A stretch of DNA of 36,284 bases from Allofustis seminis DSM 15817 (GTDB lineage Bacteria; Bacillota; Bacilli; Lactobacillales; Carnobacteriaceae_A): positions 1 through 36,284 of the forward strand of contig NZ_KB894088.1 of NCBI RefSeq assembly GCF_000374325.1. Reading direction: 5' to 3'. Within the stretch, counting starts at the first letter, position 1. Every line of letters starts with the position of its first letter. Below, piece by piece: positions 24,235 to 32,155 of this stretch. The notes under the pieces were generated by a model, which did no database searches, had not been told where the DNA came from, and saw only the letters and a list, made by a program, of their open reading frames with translations. Both the position numbers and the translations under genes were made by a program.

Positions 24235-24978
24235 ATGAAGAAAATTTCAACGAAACAGTTAGCAGCTACTGGACTTTTAGGAGCTATTACCATCTTTTTG
24301 GGTATGACTCCTCTTGGATTTATTCCTATTGGGCCGACACGTGCTACGATTATGCACATTCCTGTAATCATTGGGTCGATTTTTTATGGGCCAGTGGTTG
24401 GAGGTACTATCGGTTTGATCTTTGGGTTGTTCAGTCTCTTTCAAAATATTTTAAATCCTACTCCTGTTAGTTTTGTATTTTTGAGTCCACTAGTATCTAT
24501 TATGCCACGTATCTTAGTAGGTATTTTGACTTATTATATTTTTCAAGGCGCTAAGTGCATGGGGAACACTCTCACGCGAGGCATTTCGGCGGTGATTGGA
24601 GTTGGCGCCGTTGTCTATTTAGCAAATGGCATATATCAGAATGCTCAAGTGACTGCTTATTTCCCGCTTGTTATGAATGTGCTGCTTCTTTTGGCGTTGG
24701 CGGGGTTAGGCTATTTAATGTTCAAAAAATTCGCAGCGTTCCCATTTGAAGTGATGTTGGCAAGCGTGCTCGGCTCACTTTTGAATACGGTTGGCGTATT
24801 AGGAATGGTATCGCTCCTTTATGCTGAACGTTTTGTCGAACAATTAGGGCAAGATCCTACAGTGGCACGTCAAGTTATTTTATCAATTGGTATCTTAAAT
24901 GGAATTCCTGAAAGTATTGCCGCTATGGTCTTGGTGACAATTATTTTTAATGCACTTTCCAAAAGATTGAACCATTAA
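24235..24978 (+). CDS. ECF transporter S component (possibly pantothenate, PanT-like)
   Basis: A 247-residue membrane protein of the ECF substrate-binding (S) component type. The first helix region holds the family block LAATGLLGAITIFLGMTPLG with FIPIGPTRATIMHIPVIIG, followed by FYGPVVGGTIGLIFGLFSLF and SIMPRILVGILTY. The N-terminal Ala-rich helix is where S components dock on EcfT. The pattern resembles PanT-type pantothenate carriers, but substrate assignment by eye is uncertain. No ecfA or ecfT gene is nearby, so it must use a shared energising module encoded elsewhere, as group II S components do. Ribosome site AGAGGAAA. Confidence 0.82.
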   Translation: MKKISTKQLAATGLLGAITIFLGMTPLGFIPIGPTRATIMHIPVIIGSIFYGPVVGGTIGLIFGLFSLFQNILNPTPVSFVFLSPLVSIMPRILVGILTYYIFQGAKCMGNTLTRGISAVIGVGAVVYLANGIYQNAQVTAYFPLVMNVLLLLALAGLGYLMFKKFAAFPFEVMLASVLGSLLNTVGVLGMVSLLYAERFVEQLGQDPTVARQVILSIGILNGIPESIAAMVLVTIIFNALSKRLNH

Positions 24979-25031
24979 TGCACAACATGATGTAAAATTT
25001 CTCCAAAAATGATTAATTTTATGCTTAGGGG

Positions 25032-25061
25032 TTGCTTTCATAATTTTGAAAGTGATATTAT
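25032..25061 (+). promoter_or_regulatory. Promoter of ktrBA
   Basis: -35 TTGCTT (25032-25037), 18-base spacer, -10 TATTAT (25056-25061). The leader is about 42 bases, so there is no room for a c-di-AMP (ydaO) riboswitch. Confidence 0.65.
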
Positions 25062-25109
25062 ACGTGCATTGCATTAAAGAATGATAGTAGATGAGGAGCG
25101 GAACATTGA

Positions 25110-26450
25110 ATGAAGAAAAATTTATTTGAGCGTTTGACGATTGCGCAAACTATTTCATTTAGTTTTTTCCTTTTAGTAATAATCGGTGGAACCGTTCTAA
25201 GCTTGCCAATTTCAAGTCGAACGGGGCAAGCGACTAACTTTTTAGATGGTCTATTTACTGCAACAAGTGCACTTTGCGTGACGGGACAAACCACACTTAA
25301 TACTGCCACTCACTGGAGTCCATTTGGGAAAGCGACGATTTTGACCTTAATTGAAATTGGCGGACTCGGTATTATGGGTGTGCTTTCTCTATTCTTTTTT
25401 GCCCTTGGCAAACAGTTAAATTTACATCAGCAACGAATTGTCCAAGAATCATTGAATTTAAATGATTTGAATGAGACACGTTCAATTATTAAATATGTCG
25501 TAAAATTTTCGCTTGCTGTTCAAGCACTGGGCATTTTGTTTTTAGCATTTGACTTTGTTCCGCGTTTTGGCTGGGGAAAAGGTTTAATTTATTCCATTTT
25601 TCATAGTATTTCCGCTTTTTGTAATGCAGGATTTGACTTATTTGGCAATAGCTTGATTTCATTTCAAAAAAGTCCTTATGTATTAGTTGTCATCGGTCTT
25701 TTAATTGCATTCGGCGGTTTAGGCTTTATTGTTTGGCGTGATTTATTTACTTTTTATAAAAACAAAAAATTGCTTTTCCATTCAAAAATAGTATTATTTA
25801 TGACAGGTGCCATCTTAGGCATCAGTTTTATTTTATTTTTTATTTCTGAATCAATGCATGGGACGTTCACTCACTTGAATTTTGGCGAAAAGATAGCTAA
25901 CACATTCTTTTTAACGGTTACACCGCGAACTGCTGGCTTTTCCAATATTGATTATAATGAAATGTCTACAGCAGGTTTGTTTTTGACTAATATTTTAATG
26001 TTTATTGGTGGCGCAAGTGGCTCGACCGCTGGTGGATTCAAAGTGACGACACTTCTTGTGGTTATTTTGTTTTATAAGAGCATGATAACTGGAAGAGAGC
26101 CACAAATTTTTAATCGCAGTATTAACCCTTTTAGAGTACGTAAGGCAATTTTCCTATTTACTACAGCATTGATGCTGATCGTATCGGCCATATTTTTATT
26201 GTTATTAACACAAGATTTTTTTCCACCAGGTTATGGTCTGGAGGCAGTGCTAATGGAAGTGTTCAGTTGTTTTGGTACTGTTGGATTGAGTATGGGGCTA
26301 ACACCATATTTCAATTCATTTGGGAAATTTATTCTCATGGTATTAATGTTTATGGGACGGGTTGGGGCACTTACCGTCATTTGGTCATTAAAACGTGAAG
26401 AGCGTGAAAGCAAAATTCACTACCCTGAAGGCAGTGTAATGATTGGATAG
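25110..26450 (+). CDS. ktrB: KtrB, potassium uptake channel subunit
   Basis: A 446-residue TrkH/KtrB family protein, the membrane pore of the Na+-dependent Ktr potassium uptake system. Four membrane-pore-membrane repeats are visible through their selectivity-filter loops: SALCVTGQTT (first), SAFCNAGFDLFGNS (second), VTPRTAGFSNID (third) and CFGTVGLSMGLTP (fourth), each with the essential Gly. The GGASGSTAGGFK gate loop after the third pore follows. The GAGGAG ribosome site is 11 bases from the ATG, rather far. It is followed 14 bases later by its regulator ktrA. Confidence 0.95.
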   Translation: MKKNLFERLTIAQTISFSFFLLVIIGGTVLSLPISSRTGQATNFLDGLFTATSALCVTGQTTLNTATHWSPFGKATILTLIEIGGLGIMGVLSLFFFALGKQLNLHQQRIVQESLNLNDLNETRSIIKYVVKFSLAVQALGILFLAFDFVPRFGWGKGLIYSIFHSISAFCNAGFDLFGNSLISFQKSPYVLVVIGLLIAFGGLGFIVWRDLFTFYKNKKLLFHSKIVLFMTGAILGISFILFFISESMHGTFTHLNFGEKIANTFFLTVTPRTAGFSNIDYNEMSTAGLFLTNILMFIGGASGSTAGGFKVTTLLVVILFYKSMITGREPQIFNRSINPFRVRKAIFLFTTALMLIVSAIFLLLLTQDFFPPGYGLEAVLMEVFSCFGTVGLSMGLTPYFNSFGKFILMVLMFMGRVGALTVIWSLKREERESKIHYPEGSVMIG

Positions 26451-26464
26451 AAGGAGATAATTAA

Positions 26465-27127
26465 ATGAGCAAAAAAATAGCAGTCCTAGGATTGGGTCTT
26501 CTGGGAAGCTCAATGGCTCGTGCATTAGCCGAGACGGGAATTGAAGTTATTGGTGTTGATAAAAATATTGAACATGTTGAAGAAGTAAGCGATGTAGTTA
26601 CTGTAGCCGTTCAAGCCGACTTTACAAAAATCGATCAACTGATTGATGCAGGTGTTAAAGAAGCTGATATTGGTGTAATTGCCTCTGGTGAACGATTGGA
26701 GTCGACCATCTTAGGCATTATGAACTTGGAACGTTTAGGCATCAATGAGATTATTGTCAAGACTGCGACCGAAGATTATAAAGAAGTGCTTTTGCGTGTG
26801 GGCGCTACGCGTGTGATTTTGCCAGAGATTGAAATGGGACGCCACTTAGCTTATGAGATTATTCATCATGACAAAATATTATCCTCATATCAATTTGATG
26901 AACAATATCGAATTAGCGAAGTCTTGATGGAAGATGAGTGGGTCGGAAAATCAATTAATGAAATTCCTTTCCGTAGCGATTATGGCTTTAATATTATCGG
27001 AATTAAACCGACGGCACATGATAAATTTTCTATTTCGGTTGATCCAAATTATGTGATTACAAAAGAAAGTATCTTTTTAGTCATACATGAAGCGAATGAA
27101 CCGCATAATTCATTTTTTAATATATAA
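26465..27127 (+). CDS. ktrA: KtrA, nucleotide-binding regulator of potassium uptake
   Basis: A 220-residue cytoplasmic RCK protein that forms the octameric ring on KtrB and gates it in response to ATP/ADP. The RCK_N domain (residues 1-130) has a Rossmann loop GLGLLGSSMARAL and the acidic GVDKN after strand 2. The block SDVVTVAVQADFTK and the segment RVILPEIEMGRHLA are family-typical. The RCK_C domain (about 140-220) is where c-di-AMP binds and closes the channel in staphylococcal KtrA; here control by c-di-AMP is likely but inferred. Ribosome site AGAAGGAGAT, 14 bases after ktrB. Ends at a terminator. Confidence 0.95.
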   Translation: MSKKIAVLGLGLLGSSMARALAETGIEVIGVDKNIEHVEEVSDVVTVAVQADFTKIDQLIDAGVKEADIGVIASGERLESTILGIMNLERLGINEIIVKTATEDYKEVLLRVGATRVILPEIEMGRHLAYEIIHHDKILSSYQFDEQYRISEVLMEDEWVGKSINEIPFRSDYGFNIIGIKPTAHDKFSISVDPNYVITKESIFLVIHEANEPHNSFFNI

Positions 27128-27129
27128 AC

Positions 27130-27157
27130 AAAAAGCGAACAATGGTGTTCGCTTTTT
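27130..27157. terminator. Terminator between ktrA and HD hydrolase
   Basis: AAAAGCGAAC/GTTCGCTTTT stem with a 6-base loop and flanking A/T tracts. The TAA stop of the convergent gene lies within the T tract. Confidence 0.87.
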
Positions 27158-27791
27158 ATATTTCAATTTGAAATTGTTTGAGAAAGATAAGTAGCAATTC
27201 ATGCCGTTGAAGTGCCATCTGCCGAGCGGTGGAAGTATTCATTTTATCTTTGAGTTGCAACAACTTGTCATAAAAATGCTGAATGGTTGTATGATTAGAA
27301 ATATGTGTGGCAGTGCTGACGCTAGCTGAAAAAGAATTCTTATCATACATCGGATGGCCAACTGTTGCCCCATATGCAAAAGCTCGTGCAATTCCGATGG
27401 CACCGATAGCATCCAGCCGGTCTGCATCTTGAACAATCTGTGACTCAATAGAGAGTGCTGATGGATCAATATGCTTGTGGAAAGAAATTGTCTGTACAAT
27501 TTCAAGCACTCTGTCACATGTAGCGGCTGGAATCTGGCAATCTTTTAAAAATGTCTGAAGCTGATGTAGGGCATATTTTTCGTCAAATAACTTGGCATCT
27601 ACCGTATCGTGCAGCAAGCTAGCTAGGGCGACAGCCAGTTCATCTACATTAACCGCTTCTTGGCGCATAATCATTTGGGCATTGCGATAGACGCGCAAAC
27701 TGTGCGAAATATCATGTCCGCTTGTATCATGTTGACATTTTTCTTCCGCATATGCTTTGGCAAGAGTTATCCATTTCTGTTCTAGTTCCAT
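27156..27791 (-). CDS. HD-domain phosphohydrolase (YpgQ/YedJ-like)
   Basis: A 211-residue metal-dependent phosphohydrolase. HD-family ligands are visible: HDISHSLRV (residues 26-34, with His30), LLHDTVDAK (59-67, His61-Asp62) and QDADRLDAIGAIGIAR (121-136, Asp122/Asp124). Spacing and length match B. subtilis YpgQ and E. coli YedJ. YpgQ-type proteins are reported to hydrolyse nucleotides; the native substrate here is not known. A basic ribosome site AAAGGAG lies 9 bases upstream. It is a lone gene, convergent with ktrA and divergent from the CPBP gene. Confidence 0.9.
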   Translation of the reverse strand: MELEQKWITLAKAYAEEKCQHDTSGHDISHSLRVYRNAQMIMRQEAVNVDELAVALASLLHDTVDAKLFDEKYALHQLQTFLKDCQIPAATCDRVLEIVQTISFHKHIDPSALSIESQIVQDADRLDAIGAIGIARAFAYGATVGHPMYDKNSFSASVSTATHISNHTTIQHFYDKLLQLKDKMNTSTARQMALQRHELLLIFLKQFQIEI

Positions 27792-27829
27792 CAGTATCGT
27801 CTCCTTTCGATAATTTTAACGAAAAACAC

Positions 27830-27856
27830 TTGAATTTAATAGATGCATGTTATAAT
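27830..27856 (+). promoter_or_regulatory. Promoter of CPBP family gene
   Basis: A full extended -10, TGTTATAAT (27848-27856), lies downstream of TTGAAT (27830-27835); the 15-base spacer is short. The transcript leads directly into the gene at 27897. Confidence 0.65.
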
Positions 27857-27896
27857 CTTCTAAGAAGTACTGAATTAATACATAAAGGAGATTGTT

Positions 27897-28712
27897 ATGA
27901 AATCAAAACTTACGCAAGGAGATCCCAAAGTGCGCTATGCACGCCGCAAGCCACTTTTTATGTGGGTTGGGATTTTGGCAGTTGCGACACTAGCTGTCTT
28001 TCCAACGCTTTATATCCAATCTAAAACTATTTTAAAGATGGCACCAGAATTATATTCGGGAAGTCCGCTCTCTTTTTCTATTTCTAGCATGATTCAACCT
28101 TTCTTGCTAGGAGTAGGGGCACTGGTAGCTGGTCATATTTTAGCACATCGACTCAATTTAAAATCTATTTTGTATGATGTGAAACTAAAACCGCTGACAA
28201 AAGAACAAAAACCAGCATGGCTTGCATTACAAAAAACAATCTTAATGCAGGCGATTACAGCAGGTATTGTTGTAGCAGTTGTTACAGTGGGATTCGATGC
28301 CATTTTCCAAAGTCAGCTGCCAGAAATTTTACAAAAAGCATCCAATACGCTGACGCCAGAAAATATTTTATCAATGGTCATCTATCAAGGAATTACTGAA
28401 GAAATTTTATTGCGTTGGGGCTTGATGACGATTTCAATTTATATTTTTAGCAGTCAAGGTGAGAATCAGCAAGACTGGGTATTTATTGCAGGTATAATTT
28501 TTGCAACGATTTTATATTTATTGACACGTTATCGTTCATTTTCAGTCATGACGAGTTCACTGACGCCGCTGCTTGGGGCACGCCTTGCTATACAGTCTAT
28601 TGGTGGCATTGCATTTGGAATTTTATATTGGAAGCATCATTTAGAAGCAGCCATCGTCGGACACATTACCTGTCAAGTGATGACAGTTATCTTAACGGCT
28701 ATCTTACTTTAA
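27897..28712 (+). CDS. CPBP (Abi) family membrane protein, divergent
   Basis: A 271-residue multi-pass protein related to the CPBP intramembrane metalloprotease family (Rce1-like), which includes bacteriocin self-immunity proteins. It carries the EExxxR motif as EEILLR (Glu168, Glu169, Arg173) in a helix. The second motif (FxxxH) seems to be FATIL (202-206), with Leu where the metal-binding His belongs, and the third has His256 (VGHITCQ) without the usual following Asn or Asp. About six to seven membrane helices. It may be a protease with an altered site or an inactive member. Ribosome site AAAGGAG. It is a single gene with its own promoter and terminator and no bacteriocin gene in sight. Confidence 0.75.
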   Translation: MKSKLTQGDPKVRYARRKPLFMWVGILAVATLAVFPTLYIQSKTILKMAPELYSGSPLSFSISSMIQPFLLGVGALVAGHILAHRLNLKSILYDVKLKPLTKEQKPAWLALQKTILMQAITAGIVVAVVTVGFDAIFQSQLPEILQKASNTLTPENILSMVIYQGITEEILLRWGLMTISIYIFSSQGENQQDWVFIAGIIFATILYLLTRYRSFSVMTSSLTPLLGARLAIQSIGGIAFGILYWKHHLEAAIVGHITCQVMTVILTAILL

Positions 28713-28755
28713 AAATAAACACGTTGCACCAGATTTGATGCAGCGTGTTTTATTT
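28713..28755. terminator. Bidirectional terminator
   Basis: AATAAACACG(T)TGCA pairs with TGCAGCGTGTTTTATT around a short loop, with small bulges. It separates convergent genes, and the RNase HI stop codon lies in its T tract. Confidence 0.82.
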
Positions 28756-29374
28756 ATTCTTTGCCATTGTCAGCAAGAGCCTCTTTGGCTAGTTGATCGG
28801 CAAGTTCATTATATTCATCCCCACTATGTGCCTTTACTTTGGTGAATGTCACTTCAATTTGTTGCGCTAATTTATCAAAGTAAGTTACATAATCTTTTGA
28901 GACGGCTTTTTTGGCTTGCCAGCGTTTGGTGGCCCACATCTCAATGCCCATGTAGTCATAGTGAATATTTATTTTTTGAGCATGTTGCTGAATGGCCCAT
29001 TGGATAGCAGCTAAAGCGCCGAAGACTTCGCCAGCAATTTGGTGACTGTCAATGTATTTTTTGTTCGCACCAACTCTTTGCATTGTATGGACAACCTCTT
29101 TTTTTTCATTAAGGAGTACAATGCCATAGCTATATTTTTGTGAGTGACGGTCATATGAACCATCAACATAAGCTTCTATCATATTGTTGCAGGTAGGTTG
29201 TGAGTGGCAAGATACGGTAGCTTGCTTATCGCTATGCCAAAAATTTTCAGCATCTTTTTGCAATTTGAAAGTTTTCATGTAGCTATTTTCAAAGCCATCA
29301 AGTGCTTTTAAAGCTTCAGTGGCATCCATATAGATGCCTGGAACATTTCCACGTAGCACAACGTAAAAAGCCAT
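28754..29374 (-). CDS. rnhA: Ribonuclease HI with N-terminal hybrid-binding domain
   Basis: A 206-residue nuclease that cleaves RNA in RNA-DNA hybrids. The N-terminal 45 residues form the viroplasmin/hybrid-binding domain seen in many Firmicutes and eukaryotic RNases H1 (FYVVLRGNVPGIYMDATEA). The catalytic domain contains the acidic residues Asp71 (YVDGSYD), Glu116 (QIAGEVFGA), Asp140 (YDYMGIEMWA) and Asp193 (ELADQLAKEA), plus His183 (VKAHSGD). Ribosome site AGGGAGGAGA. It is divergent from cutC, and the two promoters abut at their -35 boxes. Confidence 0.94.
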   Translation of the reverse strand: MAFYVVLRGNVPGIYMDATEALKALDGFENSYMKTFKLQKDAENFWHSDKQATVSCHSQPTCNNMIEAYVDGSYDRHSQKYSYGIVLLNEKKEVVHTMQRVGANKKYIDSHQIAGEVFGALAAIQWAIQQHAQKINIHYDYMGIEMWATKRWQAKKAVSKDYVTYFDKLAQQIEVTFTKVKAHSGDEYNELADQLAKEALADNGKE

Positions 29375-29398
29375 ATATTCTCTCCTCCCTTTTTCTTA

Positions 29399-29427
29399 AC
29401 TTTATGCAAAGAATTGTTTTTTGTCAA
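29399..29427 (-). promoter_or_regulatory. Promoter of RNase HI gene
   Basis: Minus strand: TTGACA (29422-29427), 17-base spacer, TAAAGT (29399-29404). The -35 touches the -35 of the divergent cutC promoter. Confidence 0.72.
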
Positions 29428-29456
29428 TTGTTCAGGTATGAAAAATTATGTAAAAT
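29428..29456 (+). promoter_or_regulatory. Promoter of cutC
   Basis: -35 TTGTTC (29428-29433), 17-base spacer, -10 TAAAAT (29451-29456). It leaves a leader of roughly 17 bases before the ATG at 29479. Confidence 0.65.
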
Positions 29457-29478
29457 AATAACGAAAGCGGTGATCATA

Positions 29479-30117
29479 ATGATAAAAGAATTTTGTGCAG
29501 AGAATTTTACCGAAATAGAAGAAGCCATTAAACATGGTGCGCGAAGAATTGAATTATGTGATAATTTGGCAGTCGGAGGCACAACGCCATCAGTTGGTGT
29601 AATACAATATACTTTGGCAGTAGCTGCTAAATATCATGTCCCTGTGATGGTAATGGTGCGACCTCGCGGAGGAGATTTTGTCTATACGGCAGAAGAATTT
29701 GACATAATGAAAAGAGATCTGAAAGAAATCAGCGACTTGAATGCAGACGGAGCAGTCTTTGGATGTTTGACAGAAGATGGTCGGATCAATCGCCTACAAA
29801 CTGCTGAACTTATCAAACGCTCTGGAGAAATGGAGACGGTCTTTCATATGGCATTTGATGAAATTCATCCAGATGATCGACTGAAAGATTTAAAATGGCT
29901 GATTGATCAAGGTGTTACGCGTGTCTTAACCCATGGTGGTATAGGGGGTAGCATTTTTGATCATGAAAAAGAGCTTCATGAAATATTGAAATATGCACAA
30001 GGTCGCATTGAGATTTTGTTAGGTGGCGGTGTAACTTATGAGAATGAAGCAGAAATTCTAAAGATCTTTGATGTAGATCAACTGCATGGTACACGAATCG
30101 TTCCACTCGACAAATAA
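29479..30117 (+). CDS. cutC: CutC family protein
   Basis: A 212-residue TIM-barrel protein of the CutC family. Conserved blocks include GARRIELCDNLAVGGTTPS, VPVMVMVRPRGGDFVY, DGAVFGCL, FHMAFDE and LTHGG, ending in LLGGGVTYEN. The family was named for E. coli copper homeostasis, but the copper role has been disputed, and the Firmicutes function is not settled. The reading frame stays open upstream to 29302, but that stretch lies across the RNase HI start and the cutC promoter; the ATG at 29479 has a GCGGTGAT ribosome site. Length is a little below the E. coli protein (248). Confidence 0.9.
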   Translation: MIKEFCAENFTEIEEAIKHGARRIELCDNLAVGGTTPSVGVIQYTLAVAAKYHVPVMVMVRPRGGDFVYTAEEFDIMKRDLKEISDLNADGAVFGCLTEDGRINRLQTAELIKRSGEMETVFHMAFDEIHPDDRLKDLKWLIDQGVTRVLTHGGIGGSIFDHEKELHEILKYAQGRIEILLGGGVTYENEAEILKIFDVDQLHGTRIVPLDK

Positions 30118-30177
30118 ATCTGCTTTTTCAATAGAATAATGATACAATGGAAAAAATTACAATAGAGGAGGGATAAA

Positions 30178-30816
30178 GTGAGCGAGATAACAAAAGAAAA
30201 TATTCATGTTGATTTAAATCATCAAAAATTGGAAGAAGTGTTAGCTAAGGCACTGGAAGCGGAACAATTTATTTCTTGGTATGATCATGAGACGCTTTTG
30301 ATTGGGGATAATTATTATAAATTGCAGACGAATTTCCGCGATGCATTTGACATTGAACAGTTCAAAGCACGCTATATTGATTATTTAACAACTTTTGATT
30401 ATATTGTTGGAGATATCGCAAGTGAGAAATTAAGATTACGTGGTTTTTATGATGAAAGTCGCAGCCAAGTGCATGAAGACCAATGGATTACGCGACTTGA
30501 TGATTATCTAATTGAATATTGTAACTTTGGTGCCCCTTATTTTGTGTTGGAAAGAGTAGAAAAATTAGATGAGATTCCAATAAGAAAACAAGATCGTGAG
30601 CATGATAAGCGCCGAAAAAATCGTCAAAATTCACGAAGACGTCGCAGTCGTCGCCGTTTTTCACAAAAAAGACAATCATCCTCAACGCACCATCCTTTTA
30701 AAAAAGAGCCCCGCAATATTCCAGAAGGTGACATGTTGAAAAAAGAACCGACAAAAGCGCCAAAAAGCAAAGCGCCAAAACAACGATTTAAAATTCGCAA
30801 CACAACTGAAAAATAA
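30178..30816 (+). CDS. yutD: YutD family protein with long basic tail
   Basis: A 212-residue protein. Residues 1-125 match the YutD/DUF1027 family (about 100 residues in B. subtilis): YYKLQTNFRDAFDIEQFKARY, FDYIVGDIASEKLRLRGFY, and DDYLIEYCNFGAPYFVLERV. The rest (about 126-212) is an added, highly basic, disordered-looking tail with a run of arginines (RRRRSRRRF at about 153-161) and repeated Lys/Pro segments. The function of YutD is unknown; the tail suggests RNA or membrane-phosphate contact. Start is GTG at 30178 with AGAGGAGGGA. It is followed 30 bases later by the TIGR01906 gene, as in other lactic acid bacteria; cutC lies 60 bases upstream. Confidence 0.85.
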   Translation: MSEITKENIHVDLNHQKLEEVLAKALEAEQFISWYDHETLLIGDNYYKLQTNFRDAFDIEQFKARYIDYLTTFDYIVGDIASEKLRLRGFYDESRSQVHEDQWITRLDDYLIEYCNFGAPYFVLERVEKLDEIPIRKQDREHDKRRKNRQNSRRRRSRRRFSQKRQSSSTHHPFKKEPRNIPEGDMLKKEPTKAPKSKAPKQRFKIRNTTEK

Positions 30817-30846
30817 GTAGAGATTAATGAAAAAGTAGGAATGTTT

Positions 30847-31479
30847 ATGAAAAAAACAGCGACCGAAATTTTTGGGCTGACATTCTTTTTTATCAATTTG
30901 ATTGCATTGGCGATCATTTTAACAACGTGGAATATCCCATTGTATCAATTTACACTGCGACAATTTGATATTCCACGTCAAGTGGGCCTAAGCGAGCAGA
31001 CAATTTTGGATAACTATTATTGTTTACTGCATTATTTATTTAAACCATGGATTCATACATTAGAACTGCCTGACTTTCCTATTTCGGTGAATGGTGCTAT
31101 TCATTTTTATGAAGTCAAGCAGTTATTTCTTGTGAATGTTGGTTTGTTGGTAGGCACTGGCATTTATAGTGGATTTTTTTGGATCAAGCAATTTAAAAAA
31201 GTGGCACTATGGAAATTCCGTTCCACATTTAAGCGAGCACTTTTTGCACCGCCTATTATTTTAGTTGTTCTTTATTTCTACTTTGATTCAATTTTTATTT
31301 TGTTTCATGAGATTCTTTTCAGAAATGATTATTGGCTCTTCAATCCAGTGACAGATCCAATTATTCAAGTGTTGCCTGAAACATTTTTTATGTATTGTTT
31401 TCTTTCGATTTTTATTTTAGTGGAGTTATTTATTTTTATTGGATGGCAACTTATAGAACGTATCACGAAGTTGTCATAG
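30847..31479 (+). CDS. TIGR01906 family integral membrane protein
   Basis: A 210-residue membrane protein of the TIGR01906 family, which usually lies beside yutD in Lactobacillales. Hydrophobic helices are near residues 9-26, 97-112, 130-148 and 175-195. The family region FHEILFRNDYWLFNPVTDP with LPETFF (about residues 152-175) is conserved, and acidic residues precede the last helix. Function unknown. I chose the second ATG (30847) because the AAGTAGGA ribosome site ends directly at the first ATG (30841) but is 7 bases from the second. No terminator separates it from yutD, so they form an operon that ends at the 19-bp hairpin. Confidence 0.82.
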   Translation: MKKTATEIFGLTFFFINLIALAIILTTWNIPLYQFTLRQFDIPRQVGLSEQTILDNYYCLLHYLFKPWIHTLELPDFPISVNGAIHFYEVKQLFLVNVGLLVGTGIYSGFFWIKQFKKVALWKFRSTFKRALFAPPIILVVLYFYFDSIFILFHEILFRNDYWLFNPVTDPIIQVLPETFFMYCFLSIFILVELFIFIGWQLIERITKLS

Positions 31480-31562
31480 CATTTTGATGGTAACTTTTAA
31501 TTTTCATGGCAGCAATATTAATAGTTTATTGTTGCTAGCTTCTACTTGGATATTATTTTATA

Positions 31563-31603
31563 AAAAGGGATTAGAGAATGAGTATCATTCTCTAATCCCT
31601 TTT
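31563..31603. terminator. Perfect 19-bp bidirectional terminator
   Basis: Two perfect 19-base arms (AAAAGGGATTAGAGAATGA and its complement) surround a 3-base loop. A and T tracts on both sides let it stop transcripts from the TIGR01906 gene and, on the other strand, from yumC-yutG. Confidence 0.92.
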
Positions 31604-31663
31604 GTTTGAGACTTGAATCATTTCGCTATTGCTATAATGATGCCTATTATAGAGATGACTAGC

Positions 31664-32155
31664 TTAATTTTCTAGACGAGAGTGGGCAAGGCGGCTCGCT
31701 GCTGCAGCGGCAATAGCACCAACAATATCATCTAAAAAAGTATGTGTATGCTCTGAATGCTTAGAGGAATCCAATGCTTTAATAATTTTAGGCTTTTTCT
31801 TATCTAAATAGCCAAAGTTTGTAAAGCCGATGGATCCATAAATATTCACAATGGCAAGCGCGATAATTTCATCAATGCCATAGAGCCCCTCGTCATTTTT
31901 AATAATGGATTGTAAAGGTTCGGCGAGTTGTTCGCGTTCACACGCAATGTCGAGTGCGACTCCTGTTAAGATAGCATTTTGCACTTCGCGTTTAGCTAGG
32001 ACGCGATTCACATTGTAGATGCAGGCTTTTATTGATAAGTTATCAATATAATCACTTTGCAAGTCGAATACAAGTTCTGCAATGTCTTCAATTTTTACGC
32101 CACGTTCTTTAAGTGTGTCAATGGCTGCATGATATAAATGTTCGTCTGAAATCAT
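31664..32155 (-). CDS. yutG: YutG-like phosphatidylglycerophosphatase A family protein
   Basis: A 163-residue protein of the PgpA/YutG family. Firmicutes YutG blocks are clear: GVALDIACEREQLAEPLQ, DEGLYGIDEIIALAIVNIYGSIGFTNFGYLDK, and HTFLDDIVGAIAAAAASRLAH, with acidic residues that bind the metal in PgpA enzymes. E. coli PgpA dephosphorylates phosphatidylglycerol phosphate at the membrane; YutG lacks the membrane-helix-rich form and its activity is not established. Its ATG overlaps the yumC stop by 4 bases (ATGA), so the two are translationally coupled. Confidence 0.85.
   Translation of the reverse strand: MISDEHLYHAAIDTLKERGVKIEDIAELVFDLQSDYIDNLSIKACIYNVNRVLAKREVQNAILTGVALDIACEREQLAEPLQSIIKNDEGLYGIDEIIALAIVNIYGSIGFTNFGYLDKKKPKIIKALDSSKHSEHTHTFLDDIVGAIAAAAASRLAHSRLEN

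Noticed and set aside
25032-25109. c-di-AMP (ydaO/yuaA) riboswitch upstream of ktrB
   Set aside because: The predicted leader is only about 42 bases, much shorter than the riboswitch, and no conserved ydaO stems are visible.
29302-29478. N-terminal extension of CutC from 29302
   Set aside because: It crosses the start of RNase HI and the cutC promoter; the ATG at 29479 has the ribosome site and matches the family start.
31509-31535. Hairpin GCAGCAATA/TATTGTTGC as terminator of TIGR01906 gene
   Set aside because: No T tract follows, and a perfect 19-bp terminator lies just downstream.
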